A program made the position numbers and the translations under genes. DNA of 14,535 bases from positions 1-14,535 of the forward strand of contig JAAZIE010000340.1 of the NCBI GenBank assembly GCA_012510305.1. Direction: 5' to 3'. This DNA is from Bacillota bacterium (GTDB lineage Bacteria; Bacillota; Dethiobacteria; DTU022). The notes beneath the pieces are model-generated. The model did not search any database and was not told the DNA's origin. It worked only from the letters and a program-made list of their open reading frames with translations. Within the stretch, counting starts at the first letter, position 1, and every line of letters begins with the position of its first letter. This document shows positions 1 through 6,770 of the stretch, piece by piece.

Positions 1-488
1 CGGGCAATATACTGATCAATATCCCCGGGGTCGATGAACCCGCAGTGCTCGAGGACAATCTTCTGCTCGTGGACACCGCGCGGAAAATCGCTGAAAGTAG
101 GGAAAACATCGTTTGTTTCCAGCGCCACCAGGGCAAACTCGTAACAGGGATCGTCATTTACCAGAAAATCTTTCACCAACCGCTCCACCAGGTCTTCGTC
201 AAGATAACCGTAGCAGAGCGATGGAAAGCCGGGCTTGGAGATGATCGCCAACGGCTCGGCGTAGCAATGGCCCATGCAGCCCACATCGATAACCCGGGCT
301 TCCACAGCCTCCTCCTCAATAAACCGGGTAAAGGCCTCCTTGACCGGACCGGCACCGGCGGCGATGCCGCAGGTGGCGGTGCCCACCCGGACAACAGGCT
401 GTTGGTAAAGGGCTTCCTCGCGGGAGACGGCGTTCTCCTTGAGCCGGCGATAGCGTTCCTCTGTGGGGTTGGGTTCAGTCATGCGCAT
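1..488 (-). CDS. nuoF: NuoF-like NADH-binding flavoprotein subunit, N-terminal part (cut by window edge)
   Basis: About 162 N-terminal residues are visible; the rest lies beyond position 1. The fragment matches the N-terminus of NuoF-type subunits of NADH-dependent hydrogenases (HydB/HndC group), which carry a thioredoxin-like [2Fe-2S] ferredoxin domain before the FMN/NADH-binding domain. Visible marks are TCGIAAGAG (Cys40), GCMGHCYAEP (Cys71 and Cys75), and the entry to the flavoprotein domain, IVLEHCGFIDPGDID (about residues 144-158). Only three cysteines are seen in the ferredoxin-like part. In the family this subunit oxidises NADH and passes electrons through Fe-S clusters to a partner. 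Its start overlaps the end of the upstream nuoE by 14 bases, so the two are probably translationally coupled. AGGAGG at 501-506 lies 9 bases before a GTG at 491, 12 before an ATG at 488 and 18 before an ATG at 482, so the exact start is open. Whether the complex is a hydrogenase, formate dehydrogenase or Complex I-like enzyme cannot be told here. Confidence 0.85.
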   Translation of the reverse strand, partial: MRMTEPNPTEERYRRLKENAVSREEALYQQPVVRVGTATCGIAAGAGPVKEAFTRFIEEEAVEARVIDVGCMGHCYAEPLAIISKPGFPSLCYGYLDEDLVERLVKDFLVNDDPCYEFALVALETNDVFPTFSDFPRGVHEQKIVLEHCGFIDPGDIDQYIA

Positions 489-1029
489 CACCCCGTTTTT
501 CCTCCTGATCCGCTGCTCCTTTATCTGTACCGGTGGAAGGATGGATCTCCTTCCCGGAAGCAATTAAGATTCCGTCCACCCGGGTGGGGGTAACCCGTCC
601 CTCAACTTCTTCATCGATTACCACCACCGGGGCCATGGTGCAGCATCCGACGCAGGCGACCCGCTCAAGGCTGAATTCGCGGTCGGGCGTGGTCTCATTT
701 TCTCCTATTCCCAGGCGCCTTTCAAAACAATCCAGGGCGATATCTCCGCCGACCATGTAGCAGGCGGTCCCCATGCATACCCGGATCTGGTGCTTGCCCG
801 GCGGATGGAGGCGAAATTGGTTGTAGAAAGTGGCCAGCCCGTAAACATCGACCGCCGGCACGGCCAGTGCGGCGGCAATTAGCTCCATAGCGAGGGCCGG
901 CAGATAGCCCAATTTTTCCTGCACCTCCAACAAAAGAGGGATCAGGCTTTCCCGGGCCCGTTCAAAATTGCGCAAAGCGGCAGCCACGCTGGTACGAATC
1001 AGTTCTTCTTCACCTTCGACGAGCGGCAA
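475..1029 (-). CDS. nuoE: NuoE-like [2Fe-2S] thioredoxin-fold subunit (24 kDa type)
   Basis: The 184-residue protein has the NuoE/HydC layout: a helical N-terminal half with FERARESLIPLLLEVQEKLG (residues 22-41) and a C-terminal thioredoxin-like ferredoxin domain. The four cluster ligands are Cys85 and Cys90 (CMGTAC) and Cys126 and Cys130 (CVGCC), the C-x4-C...C-x3-C spacing of the family. VYGLATFYNQF (62-72) is the typical motif before the cluster. The protein carries a [2Fe-2S] cluster next to the NuoF flavoprotein in cytoplasmic NADH-oxidising modules. The C-terminal 25 residues are polar and extend past the usual domain. The start is a TTG at 1029; the in-frame sequence upstream has no ATG or GTG before a stop, and GGGGTG five bases before TTG is a modest Shine-Dalgarno. 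It is the first gene after the promoter at 1082-1110 and overlaps the start of the nuoF-like gene. Confidence 0.92.
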   Translation of the reverse strand: MPLVEGEEELIRTSVAAALRNFERARESLIPLLLEVQEKLGYLPALAMELIAAALAVPAVDVYGLATFYNQFRLHPPGKHQIRVCMGTACYMVGGDIALDCFERRLGIGENETTPDREFSLERVACVGCCTMAPVVVIDEEVEGRVTPTRVDGILIASGKEIHPSTGTDKGAADQEEKRGDAHD

Positions 1030-1081
1030 TATGACACCCCATTTCCCTTGAATCCCGTTGGTTATGGAACATTCTTAATTG

Positions 1082-1110
1082 ATTATAACGAACTTCCCCG
1101 TTAATGTGAA
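1082..1110 (-). promoter_or_regulatory. Sigma-A type promoter for the nuoE-nuoF operon
   Basis: On the minus strand TTCACA (1110-1105) and TATAAT (1087-1082) are separated by exactly 17 bases. The -10 matches the housekeeping consensus 6 of 6 and the -35 5 of 6. It lies in the AT-rich gap between glmM and nuoE and would give a 5' leader of about 45 bases. This suggests the redox module is transcribed independently of glmM. Confidence 0.75.
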
Positions 1111-1155
1111 GACTTATCTTTATATTGTTAAATGTTTTGATTAAATAAACAGAAG

Positions 1156-2505
1156 CTAGCCTTGTTCCCGGGCGATGAGCCCGGCGAGGCTGGAGGCTTT
1201 GTCCCACAGCTCTTCTTCGGAAAGGGGGGCTTCGAGCATGATCCGGATCAGCGGTTCGGTTCCCGAGGCGCGGACGAGAATTCTCCCGCGGGGCCCCAGC
1301 TCACCGCGCAGGTTTTTCAACGCGGCGGCGATTGCCGGGTTTTCTTCCCAGCGCCCCGGAACGTTTACAGGCAGGTTGTAGAGAACCTGGGGCAGGCGCT
1401 TCAACCGCCCCGCCATCAGGGAAAGAGGCAGCCCGCCGTCGATCATCGTGGCGAGCAGCTGCAGCGCGGTGAGCAATCCGTCGCCGGTGGTGATGTAATC
1501 GGAAAAGATAACATGCCCCGACTGTTCGCCGCCGAGGTTGTATCCGCCTTCAAGCATCTTTTCCAAAACATAGCGATCCCCCACGGCGGTGCGGACCAGT
1601 TTAAAACCGTGCTCCTCCGCCAGGAGATCGAGCGCACCGTTGCTCATCACCGTGGCCACCAGGGTATTTTTCCTAAGGGTACCCCGCCGGGCCATATCGA
1701 TGGCACAGATGGACATGATCGCATCTCCGTCAACCACGGCGCCCTGCTCGTCCACCGCCACGAGGCGATCGGCATCGCCGTCAAAAGCCAGCCCGGCATC
1801 GGCGCCGAGGCGAACCACCGCTGCCTGCAAGTCTGCGGTGTCGGTGGCGCCGCAGTTAACGTTGATCAGGGCTCCGTCAGGCTCACCGTGCAGTATCTCC
1901 ACCTTTGCACCCAAGTTACGCAGCAGCTCTCCGGCAAAGAGAGAGGCGGCCCCATGACCGCAATCCACCGCCAACCGCATTCCCTCCAGAGAGGAAGAGT
2001 ATTTTTTCAAATATTCCAAATACCTTTGCCCGGCCCCGCGATCATGAATAACCCGGCCGATGGCGGCGCCCTCGGGCCGCGGCAGCTTTTCCCGGGACCG
2101 GTCGCAGTCAAAATATATCGTTTCAATCTGCTTTTCCACCCGGGGGGATAATTTTAACCCCCGGTGATCGAATATCTTCAAACCGTTGTCTTCAATGGGG
2201 TTGTGAGAAGCAGAGATCATCACTCCGGCGGTGGCCTGAAGCGAGCGGGCCAGGTAAGCCACGCCCGGGGTGGGGATTATGCCCAGCAGGCGCACCGAAA
2301 CACCGGCTGAGGTGATCCCGGCAGCCAGCGAGCCCTCGAGCATCCCCCCGGAAAGCCGCGTGTCCCGGCCGATGAGAACCTGGGGGCGACTTTCCTTTTT
2401 TCTCAACAGAGAAGCGATGATACGGCCGATCCGAAAAACAAGCTCCGGGGTAAGATCGCGGTTGGCCACCCCGCGAATGCCGTCAGTGCCGAATAACCTG
2501 TTCAA
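1156..2505 (-). CDS. glmM: Phosphoglucosamine mutase GlmM
   Basis: This 449-residue enzyme interconverts glucosamine-6-phosphate and glucosamine-1-phosphate in UDP-GlcNAc and peptidoglycan synthesis. All alpha-D-phosphohexomutase signatures are present: FGTDGIRGVAN at the N-terminus, the phosphoserine loop ISASHNP with Ser100, the Mg-binding DGDADRLVAVD, the sugar-binding GGEQSGHVI, and the C-terminal phosphate-binding RASGTEPLIRI. Length is normal for the family. The open frame extends 22 codons further upstream, but AGGAGG at 2514-2519 sits 8 bases before a TTG at 2505, which gives the canonical N-terminus MNRLFGTDGIRG; I therefore choose TTG. The gene follows cdaA and cdaR, the conserved Firmicutes order in which GlmM is known to bind and inhibit CdaA. 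A 72-base gap separates it from cdaR. No glmS follows; the next gene is nuoE. Confidence 0.96.
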   Translation of the reverse strand: MNRLFGTDGIRGVANRDLTPELVFRIGRIIASLLRKKESRPQVLIGRDTRLSGGMLEGSLAAGITSAGVSVRLLGIIPTPGVAYLARSLQATAGVMISASHNPIEDNGLKIFDHRGLKLSPRVEKQIETIYFDCDRSREKLPRPEGAAIGRVIHDRGAGQRYLEYLKKYSSSLEGMRLAVDCGHGAASLFAGELLRNLGAKVEILHGEPDGALINVNCGATDTADLQAAVVRLGADAGLAFDGDADRLVAVDEQGAVVDGDAIMSICAIDMARRGTLRKNTLVATVMSNGALDLLAEEHGFKLVRTAVGDRYVLEKMLEGGYNLGGEQSGHVIFSDYITTGDGLLTALQLLATMIDGGLPLSLMAGRLKRLPQVLYNLPVNVPGRWEENPAIAAALKNLRGELGPRGRILVRASGTEPLIRIMLEAPLSEEELWDKASSLAGLIAREQG

Positions 2506-2508
2506 GCA

Positions 2509-2573
2509 GTTTGCCTCCTTCGTGATCCCCGGTCCACCTACCAGCCCCCACGTTAACCTGCAAGAGGGCAAAC
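2509..2573 (-). other. Possible structured leader sequestering the glmM Shine-Dalgarno
   Basis: In the cdaR-glmM gap, GTTTGCC (minus strand, 2573-2567, just after the cdaR stop) is exactly complementary to GGCAAAC (2515-2509), the segment overlapping and following the glmM Shine-Dalgarno. Skipping one bulged C, further T-A and C-G pairs extend the helix into AGGAGG. A nested four-pair helix, CGTG (2552-2549) with CACG (2524-2521), lies inside. The pairing is read by eye and no folding energy was computed. Confidence 0.35.
2514..2519 (-). promoter_or_regulatory. Ribosome binding site that fixes the glmM TTG start
   Basis: AGGAGG on the minus strand, 8 bases before the TTG at 2505-2503. It decides against the longer open frame starting at 2571. 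Most of it (2514-2515 fully, adjacent bases partly) is included in a possible long-range helix with 2567-2573. Confidence 0.8.
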
Positions 2574-2577
2574 GCTG

Positions 2578-3264
2578 TTATTCCTGAAGATTATCGCTTT
2601 CGTTTTTCTCTTTAACAAGATGGACCGCCACCGTTACTTTGGGCGGGGAGATGACCACCCCGGTAACCTCTTTGCCGCTGCTGTCCAGCAGCTGCGGCAC
2701 CGCTTCCACTTCAAAATAGTCCTTCCGATCTTTCAGATCCACATAAACCACAACCCGGGCCACTTTGCTGAGCAGGGAGTTTACCGCTTCCAGCTTAACC
2801 TGCTCCGGACGGCATAGATGCTGCCGCCGGCTTATACCTGCAGCAGGCCGGCCCTGGAACAGCACCTCCACGGGAAAGCGTTTTATCTTCAGCTTTTCAA
2901 TGTGTACCTCGACCTGCTGCGGCGCCAGCGAAACCAGGGCCAGCCCATGCGGCGCTTTCCCCCTGACCCGGACCTGGCGCGTGCCGGCCTTGACCCCGGT
3001 AAGATCCAGGTAAGCCTCCAGTTCACTTTCCTCAAGCTCGTCAAAAGCATCGGGGAGTCCCTCCAGGGTCATATCCACGGTCGGCGGCATCTTTGATACC
3101 GTCAGATCCGGGTCCAGGTTTTCATAACTCAAAGGGATCTCTTGAATAATCTTGCGGACCATGGTAGCCCGGGTAATATCATCACCGGTCACAAAAAGCC
3201 ACAGGACTATGGCCGAAAATACGGCGATCAGCAAGTACAAATGGTTGCGCAGAAATTTTCCCAC
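2578..3264 (-). CDS. cdaR: CdaR (YbbR-domain) regulator of diadenylate cyclase
   Basis: The 228-residue protein has one N-terminal membrane segment (about residues 8-26, LYLLIAVFSAIVLWLFVTG) followed by an extracytoplasmic part with two YbbR-like repeats (roughly 33-120 and 122-215), seen as recurring beta-rich stretches such as VRVRGKAPHGLALVSLAPQQ and VEAVPQLLDSSGKEVTGVVI. In B. subtilis, Listeria and relatives CdaR is membrane anchored, binds CdaA and modulates c-di-AMP synthesis. The sequence is less conserved than its neighbours, as is normal for YbbR proteins, so the call rests on the topology plus position between cdaA and glmM. Characterised homologues often have three or four YbbR repeats; this one is short. 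The start is a GTG two bases after the cdaA stop; the nearest purine-rich site (GGAGG in the end of cdaA) is 14 bases away, so translation probably depends on coupling to cdaA. Confidence 0.88.
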   Translation of the reverse strand: MGKFLRNHLYLLIAVFSAIVLWLFVTGDDITRATMVRKIIQEIPLSYENLDPDLTVSKMPPTVDMTLEGLPDAFDELEESELEAYLDLTGVKAGTRQVRVRGKAPHGLALVSLAPQQVEVHIEKLKIKRFPVEVLFQGRPAAGISRRQHLCRPEQVKLEAVNSLLSKVARVVVYVDLKDRKDYFEVEAVPQLLDSSGKEVTGVVISPPKVTVAVHLVKEKNESDNLQE

Positions 3265-3266
3265 GT

Positions 3267-4103
3267 CTATTTGCTATTCCTCCAGGGCCAGAAGTTCAGG
3301 TTAAGGCCTTCGCTGCGCTCGGTAACACAGAGCTCGGTAAGCTTACCCCGCAGCTCCTCGCCTTCGAGATACTGGGTCAGAACACCGCCGTGGGCCAGGG
3401 AAACGGCACCGGTTTCATCGGAGATGATCAGGGCCACCGCATCGGATTGTTCAGTGATCCCGATCCCGGCGCGGTGCCTTGCGCCCAGCTCTTTATCCAA
3501 AAGGGGATCATCGGTAAAAGGAAGATAGCAACCGGCAGCGACAACCTGGTTGCCGCGAATGATCACCGCCCCGTCATGGAGCGGGCTGCGTGGAAAAAAA
3601 ATATTGATGAGCAGTTCGGCCGAAATTAGCCCATCAATCACGATTCCGGTTTCCACCCAGTCATTCAAACCTGTTTCCTGTTCAATAACGATGAGCGCCC
3701 CGATACGTTTTTTCACCAGCGCAGGGACGGCTTTCATCAGCTCTTCCAAAAAGTAATCGAATTTTTGGTAGTCCCAGCTCCGAAAGGGGCGTTGAAATAT
3801 TTTACCCCTGCCCAGCTGCTCCAGGGCGCGCCGCAGCTCCGGCTGGAAGACGATGGGGATGGCGATCAGCCCCACCGTCATCACCTTTTCAAGGATCCAG
3901 TTCAGCGTCTTCAGCCCGATCTTGTCGCTGACGATCATGGCCAGCAGCAGGATGAAGAGGCCCTTGACCAGCTGTTCAGCTCTCGTGCCGCGGATGAGCA
4001 TGATCAGCTTGTAAATAACATAGCTCACAATAATAAGGTCAATAATGTCGAGGTAGCCGATGTTTAACTGGAGTATAGCCGTAACTATGCGATCCCAAAT
4101 CAC
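3267..4103 (-). CDS. cdaA: Membrane diadenylate cyclase CdaA (DAC/DisA_N domain)
   Basis: The 278-residue protein condenses two ATP into cyclic di-AMP, the essential Firmicutes second messenger for potassium, osmotic and cell-wall control. Three N-terminal membrane segments are visible (about residues 18-36, 46-60 and 72-87), then the linker FQPELRRALEQLGRGKIF (86-103) and the DAC domain. Catalytic motifs are intact: DGA at 177-179 within SPLHDGAVIIRGN, and RHR at 209-211 within GARHRAGIGITEQSDA. Length and order agree with characterised CdaA. The GTG start at 4103 has GGGAG 10 bases upstream. The gene heads the cdaA-cdaR-glmM cluster, and CdaA activity is known to be tuned by both downstream products. 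A run of eight T residues on the coding strand (near 3595-3602, encoding Phe-Phe before PRSPLHDG) is a possible slippage site but the frame is intact. Confidence 0.96.
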   Translation of the reverse strand: MIWDRIVTAILQLNIGYLDIIDLIIVSYVIYKLIMLIRGTRAEQLVKGLFILLLAMIVSDKIGLKTLNWILEKVMTVGLIAIPIVFQPELRRALEQLGRGKIFQRPFRSWDYQKFDYFLEELMKAVPALVKKRIGALIVIEQETGLNDWVETGIVIDGLISAELLINIFFPRSPLHDGAVIIRGNQVVAAGCYLPFTDDPLLDKELGARHRAGIGITEQSDAVALIISDETGAVSLAHGGVLTQYLEGEELRGKLTELCVTERSEGLNLNFWPWRNSK

Positions 4104-4191
4104 TTTTCGGTTGCTCCCTCTTCCGGCGGCAGTTTACGTAAGGTTATTCCATTGCTATTTCGCCCTGTCTCCGGTAAAACCCTTTAACTAT

Positions 4192-4197
4192 ATTATA
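4192..4197 (-). promoter_or_regulatory. Possible -10 element upstream of cdaA
   Basis: A perfect TATAAT on the minus strand lies in the 101-base gap between the symporter gene and cdaA and would give a leader of about 80 bases. No good -35 is found 16-18 bases upstream (the hexamer there is TTTCAT) and there is no extended TGn, so this is only a candidate. If real, it would let the c-di-AMP operon be expressed apart from the symporter. Confidence 0.4.
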
Positions 4198-4204
4198 GGA
4201 AATA

Positions 4205-5617
4205 TCAAGACCTGATGAAAGGGTCTTGGGCCCAAAATTCCCGGTTCAGCTTTGCCAGCAAACCGCTCATGCCCAGCAACCCCACCAGGTTGGGCAGGAC
4301 CATGAGCGCGTTCAGCGAGTCGGCCACCGCCCAGACCGGGCGGAGCCCGCCCAGGGCTCCGATGACAATACCGGCAGTCCAGAGCAGGCGATAGAAAAAA
4401 CGACCCCCCCGGAAGATAAACTCAAAGCACTGCTCGCCGTAATAAGACCAGGAAAGGAGGGTCGAAAAAGCAAATAGAACCAGCGCCGTGCTGACAATGA
4501 AGTTGCCCGAGAAAGGCAGAACAGCGCTGAAGGCCGTCGCTGTCATCGAGGCTCCTTCGAGAGCGCCGGTCCAGGCGCCGGTGACCAGAAGCACCAGCGC
4601 GGTAAGGGTGCAGATGATATAGCTGACCAGGAAAACCTCGACAATCCCCCACAAGCCCTGGCGCACGGGATGATCGGTCTCGGCGACGGCATGGGCGATG
4701 GAGGCGCTGCCCAGGCCGGCTTCATTGCTGAACACGCCGCGCATAACGCCGTAGCGCATCGCCTGCAAAACCGAGGCGCCGGCAAAACCGCCCGCCGCCG
4801 CCCGGCCGGTAAAGGCGCTGCCGACAATTTCAGCCAAGGCCGCTCCAATGTGCCGGTAGCAGATGAGCAGAACAACCAGGGAGCCGCCGACATAAAAAAG
4901 CGCCATCACCGGGACCAGCTTCTCGGTGATTTTGCCGATACGGCGGATCCCCCCTAAAATAACCAGGGCCACCAGCAGCGCCAGCAGGATACCGGTATGC
5001 AGCGGGGGAACCCCAAAAGCAGTTTTTAAAACCCCGGCCACGGAGTTTGCCTGGACCAGGTTGCCGATGCCAAAAGCGGCGGCCGCTCCAAAAAAAGCAT
5101 AGGCCGTCCCCAGCACGGGGCTGCCCAGGCCGCGCCGCAGCGTGTACATGGGGCCGCCGGCAAAAGTTCCCTCCGGAGAGGCAACCCTGAATTTTACCGC
5201 CAGGGCAATCTCGGCAAACTTGGTCGTCATCCCAAAAAAAGCGGAAACCCACATCCAGAATATGGAGCCGGGGCCGCCCAGGGTGATCGCGGTGGCAACC
5301 CCGGCGATGTTGCCTGTACCCACGGTTGCCGCCAACGCCGTGGTGAGGGCCTGGAAAGGTGAAATATCACCCGCTGCGGCGGATCTTTCCTTTTGCCCCC
5401 ACTTGAAGAGGCTGCCCAGGGTGAGCCGAAAAATAGAACAGGGACGCCGCAGGGGAACAAAACCGCTGCGCACCGAGAGATAAATTCCCGCCCATACCAA
5501 CAGGAGCGCTGCCGGCCAGCCGCCAAACCAGTGCAGCGCGGCCAAAACCCTGCCGCCCAGCCGCACAAGAGTTCCATAACCGCCTGCCGCGATGATCGCT
5601 CCCCCCTGCCGGTACAA
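4205..5617 (-). CDS. AGCS-family sodium:alanine/glycine symporter
   Basis: The protein has 470 residues with about 10-11 hydrophobic segments and the alanine-or-glycine:cation symporter signatures: ALAATVGTGNIAGVATAI (about 94-111), GGPGSIFWMWVSAFFGM (about 114-130) with the following TTKFAEI, FAGGPMY, GVFSNEAGLGSASIAHA, and SWSYYGEQCFEF near the C-terminus. Members import alanine, glycine or related small amino acids with Na+ (sometimes H+) at the cytoplasmic membrane; the substrate here cannot be assigned. The start is uncertain: TTG at 5617 lacks a clear ribosome binding site, and a GTG at 5566 would still keep the first membrane helix. It lies between the AmmeMemoRadiSam genes and cdaA on the same strand, separated by gaps of about 100 bases on either side, so it may be a single-gene unit. 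A run of seven C bases (plus strand) near 4404 lies inside the intact frame. Confidence 0.93.
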   Translation of the reverse strand: MYRQGGAIIAAGGYGTLVRLGGRVLAALHWFGGWPAALLLVWAGIYLSVRSGFVPLRRPCSIFRLTLGSLFKWGQKERSAAAGDISPFQALTTALAATVGTGNIAGVATAITLGGPGSIFWMWVSAFFGMTTKFAEIALAVKFRVASPEGTFAGGPMYTLRRGLGSPVLGTAYAFFGAAAAFGIGNLVQANSVAGVLKTAFGVPPLHTGILLALLVALVILGGIRRIGKITEKLVPVMALFYVGGSLVVLLICYRHIGAALAEIVGSAFTGRAAAGGFAGASVLQAMRYGVMRGVFSNEAGLGSASIAHAVAETDHPVRQGLWGIVEVFLVSYIICTLTALVLLVTGAWTGALEGASMTATAFSAVLPFSGNFIVSTALVLFAFSTLLSWSYYGEQCFEFIFRGGRFFYRLLWTAGIVIGALGGLRPVWAVADSLNALMVLPNLVGLLGMSGLLAKLNREFWAQDPFIRS

Positions 5618-5644
5618 TTTTGAGGCCGCTTTTTAAATAGCGGC

Positions 5645-5671
5645 AAAAGGCGGCTTTCAGCTCATACCGCC
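5645..5671 (-). terminator. Weak candidate terminator after the radical SAM gene
   Basis: On the minus strand GGCGG (5671-5667) and CCGCC (5653-5649) can form a 5-bp all-GC stem with a 13-base loop, followed immediately by TTTT. It lies 45-70 bases after the radical SAM gene stop. The stem and U tract are short. A second hairpin, GCCGCT/AGCGGC (5644-5639 with 5630-5625), follows before the symporter start but has no U tract. Confidence 0.35.
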
Positions 5672-5715
5672 CTTACTGATAGTATGAAACAGGGCCGGGA
5701 GATCATGCTTTTTCT

Positions 5716-6720
5716 TTATGCCGGCAGGAGGTTGATCTTGGCCCCGCAGCCGAGACAGCGGTTGCCCTCCAGCCCGGCAATCCGGATCCGGTAAGCATGG
5801 CGGGAGATCAGCAGGGCGCCGCATTGCGGGCAAAAGGTGTCGGAAGCGCCCGGAAGATCGATGTTGCCCAGGTAGACATGGTTCAGTTTTTCGCAGGCGA
5901 TCTTCCGGGCTGCAGTCATCGTTTCAACCGGGGTGGGCGGCAGGGTCATGCGGTGTCCGGGAAAATAACGGGAAAGGTGAAGGGGCAGATCCGGATCAAT
6001 CCCGGCGAGCCACCCGCTCAACCGGGCCAGCTCCTCCGGGCTGTCGTTCAAGGTGGGGATGAGCAGACAGGTAACTTCTACATGCGCCGCGGCCGCAGCC
6101 AGCTCCACCGTCTCCAGGACCGGGCGGCGCCGGCCGCGGCAGTGCTGTTCATAAAAGGCATCGCTGAAAGCCTTGACATCGATGTTCAAGGCGTCGATAA
6201 AGGGAAGCAGCTCTTCCAAGGGCTCGCGGGAGATGAAGCCGTTGGTCACAAGAACATTGCGGTAGCCCCGCCCGTGCAGCAGGCGGGCGGTTTCAAGGAC
6301 ATATTCGTACCAGATGGAGGGCTCGTTGTAGGTGTAGGCCACGCCGACCACCTCTTCGGGGCCGCCTTCGCGCTGCAGCGCAGCCAGCACCTGCGCCGGG
6401 GTGATCGCCGCCGCGTCGGCGCCGGGTTTGCCCCGGGCCAGGGACCAGTTTTGACAGAAACTGCAGCGCAGGTTGCAACCGTAGGTGCCCAAAGAGAGGA
6501 TCCGGCGGCCGGGGTAAAAGTGGTAAAGGGGCTTTTTTTCAATGGGATCCCACTGCAGCGCCGCACAGAGAGCATAGTTCTCCGTATAAAGCTCCCCTTC
6601 TTCCACCCGGCGCACCCCGCAAATACCGCGCTGCCCTTCTTTGAGCAAGCAGCGGTGCGGGCAAAGCAGGCAGCGCACTCGATCATTTTCTTTAGTATAA
6701 TACTGAGCCTCTTTGAGCAT
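5716..6720 (-). CDS. amrS: AmmeMemoRadiSam system radical SAM enzyme
   Basis: The 334-residue protein has three cysteine-rich parts. An N-terminal zinc- or cluster-like set (Cys17, Cys20, Cys24, Cys34; RCLLCPHRCLL and GICGV) comes first. The radical SAM core follows with Cys82, Cys86 and Cys89 in YGCNLRCSFCQNW, and then typical core motifs such as GVAYTYNEPSIWYEYV, VLVTNGFI and ALNIDVKAF. A C-terminal ribbon contains Cys297, Cys300, Cys322 and Cys325. The architecture resembles the pyruvate formate-lyase activase-like family that co-occurs with MEMO and AMMECR1 proteins in the AmmeMemoRadiSam system. Radical SAM chemistry (5'-deoxyadenosyl radical from SAM at a [4Fe-4S] cluster) is established for the superfamily; the substrate is unknown to me. 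AGGTGG lies 7 bases before the ATG. It follows the fused LigB/AMMECR1 gene by 50 bases and very likely shares its transcript. Confidence 0.93.
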   Translation of the reverse strand: MLKEAQYYTKENDRVRCLLCPHRCLLKEGQRGICGVRRVEEGELYTENYALCAALQWDPIEKKPLYHFYPGRRILSLGTYGCNLRCSFCQNWSLARGKPGADAAAITPAQVLAALQREGGPEEVVGVAYTYNEPSIWYEYVLETARLLHGRGYRNVLVTNGFISREPLEELLPFIDALNIDVKAFSDAFYEQHCRGRRRPVLETVELAAAAAHVEVTCLLIPTLNDSPEELARLSGWLAGIDPDLPLHLSRYFPGHRMTLPPTPVETMTAARKIACEKLNHVYLGNIDLPGASDTFCPQCGALLISRHAYRIRIAGLEGNRCLGCGAKINLLPA

Positions 6721-6770
6721 AACTCACCACCTGCAGCGTCCCCTTTGAAGAATAAAAGTCCCCCGGCAGC

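Noticed and set aside
1162..2151. 329-codon open frame on the plus strand opposite glmM
   Set aside because: Antisense shadow of a clearly conserved GlmM, with no ribosome binding site and no motif.
2506..2577. glmS-type ribozyme or known riboswitch in the glmM leader
   Set aside because: The segment is only 72 bases, glmS ribozymes lie before glmS and are longer, and no core motif is seen. Only the Shine-Dalgarno pairing is reported.
4830..5252. 140-codon alternative minus-strand frame inside the symporter gene
   Set aside because: It is an out-of-frame shadow; the overlapping 470-residue frame carries all AGCS signatures and is continuous.
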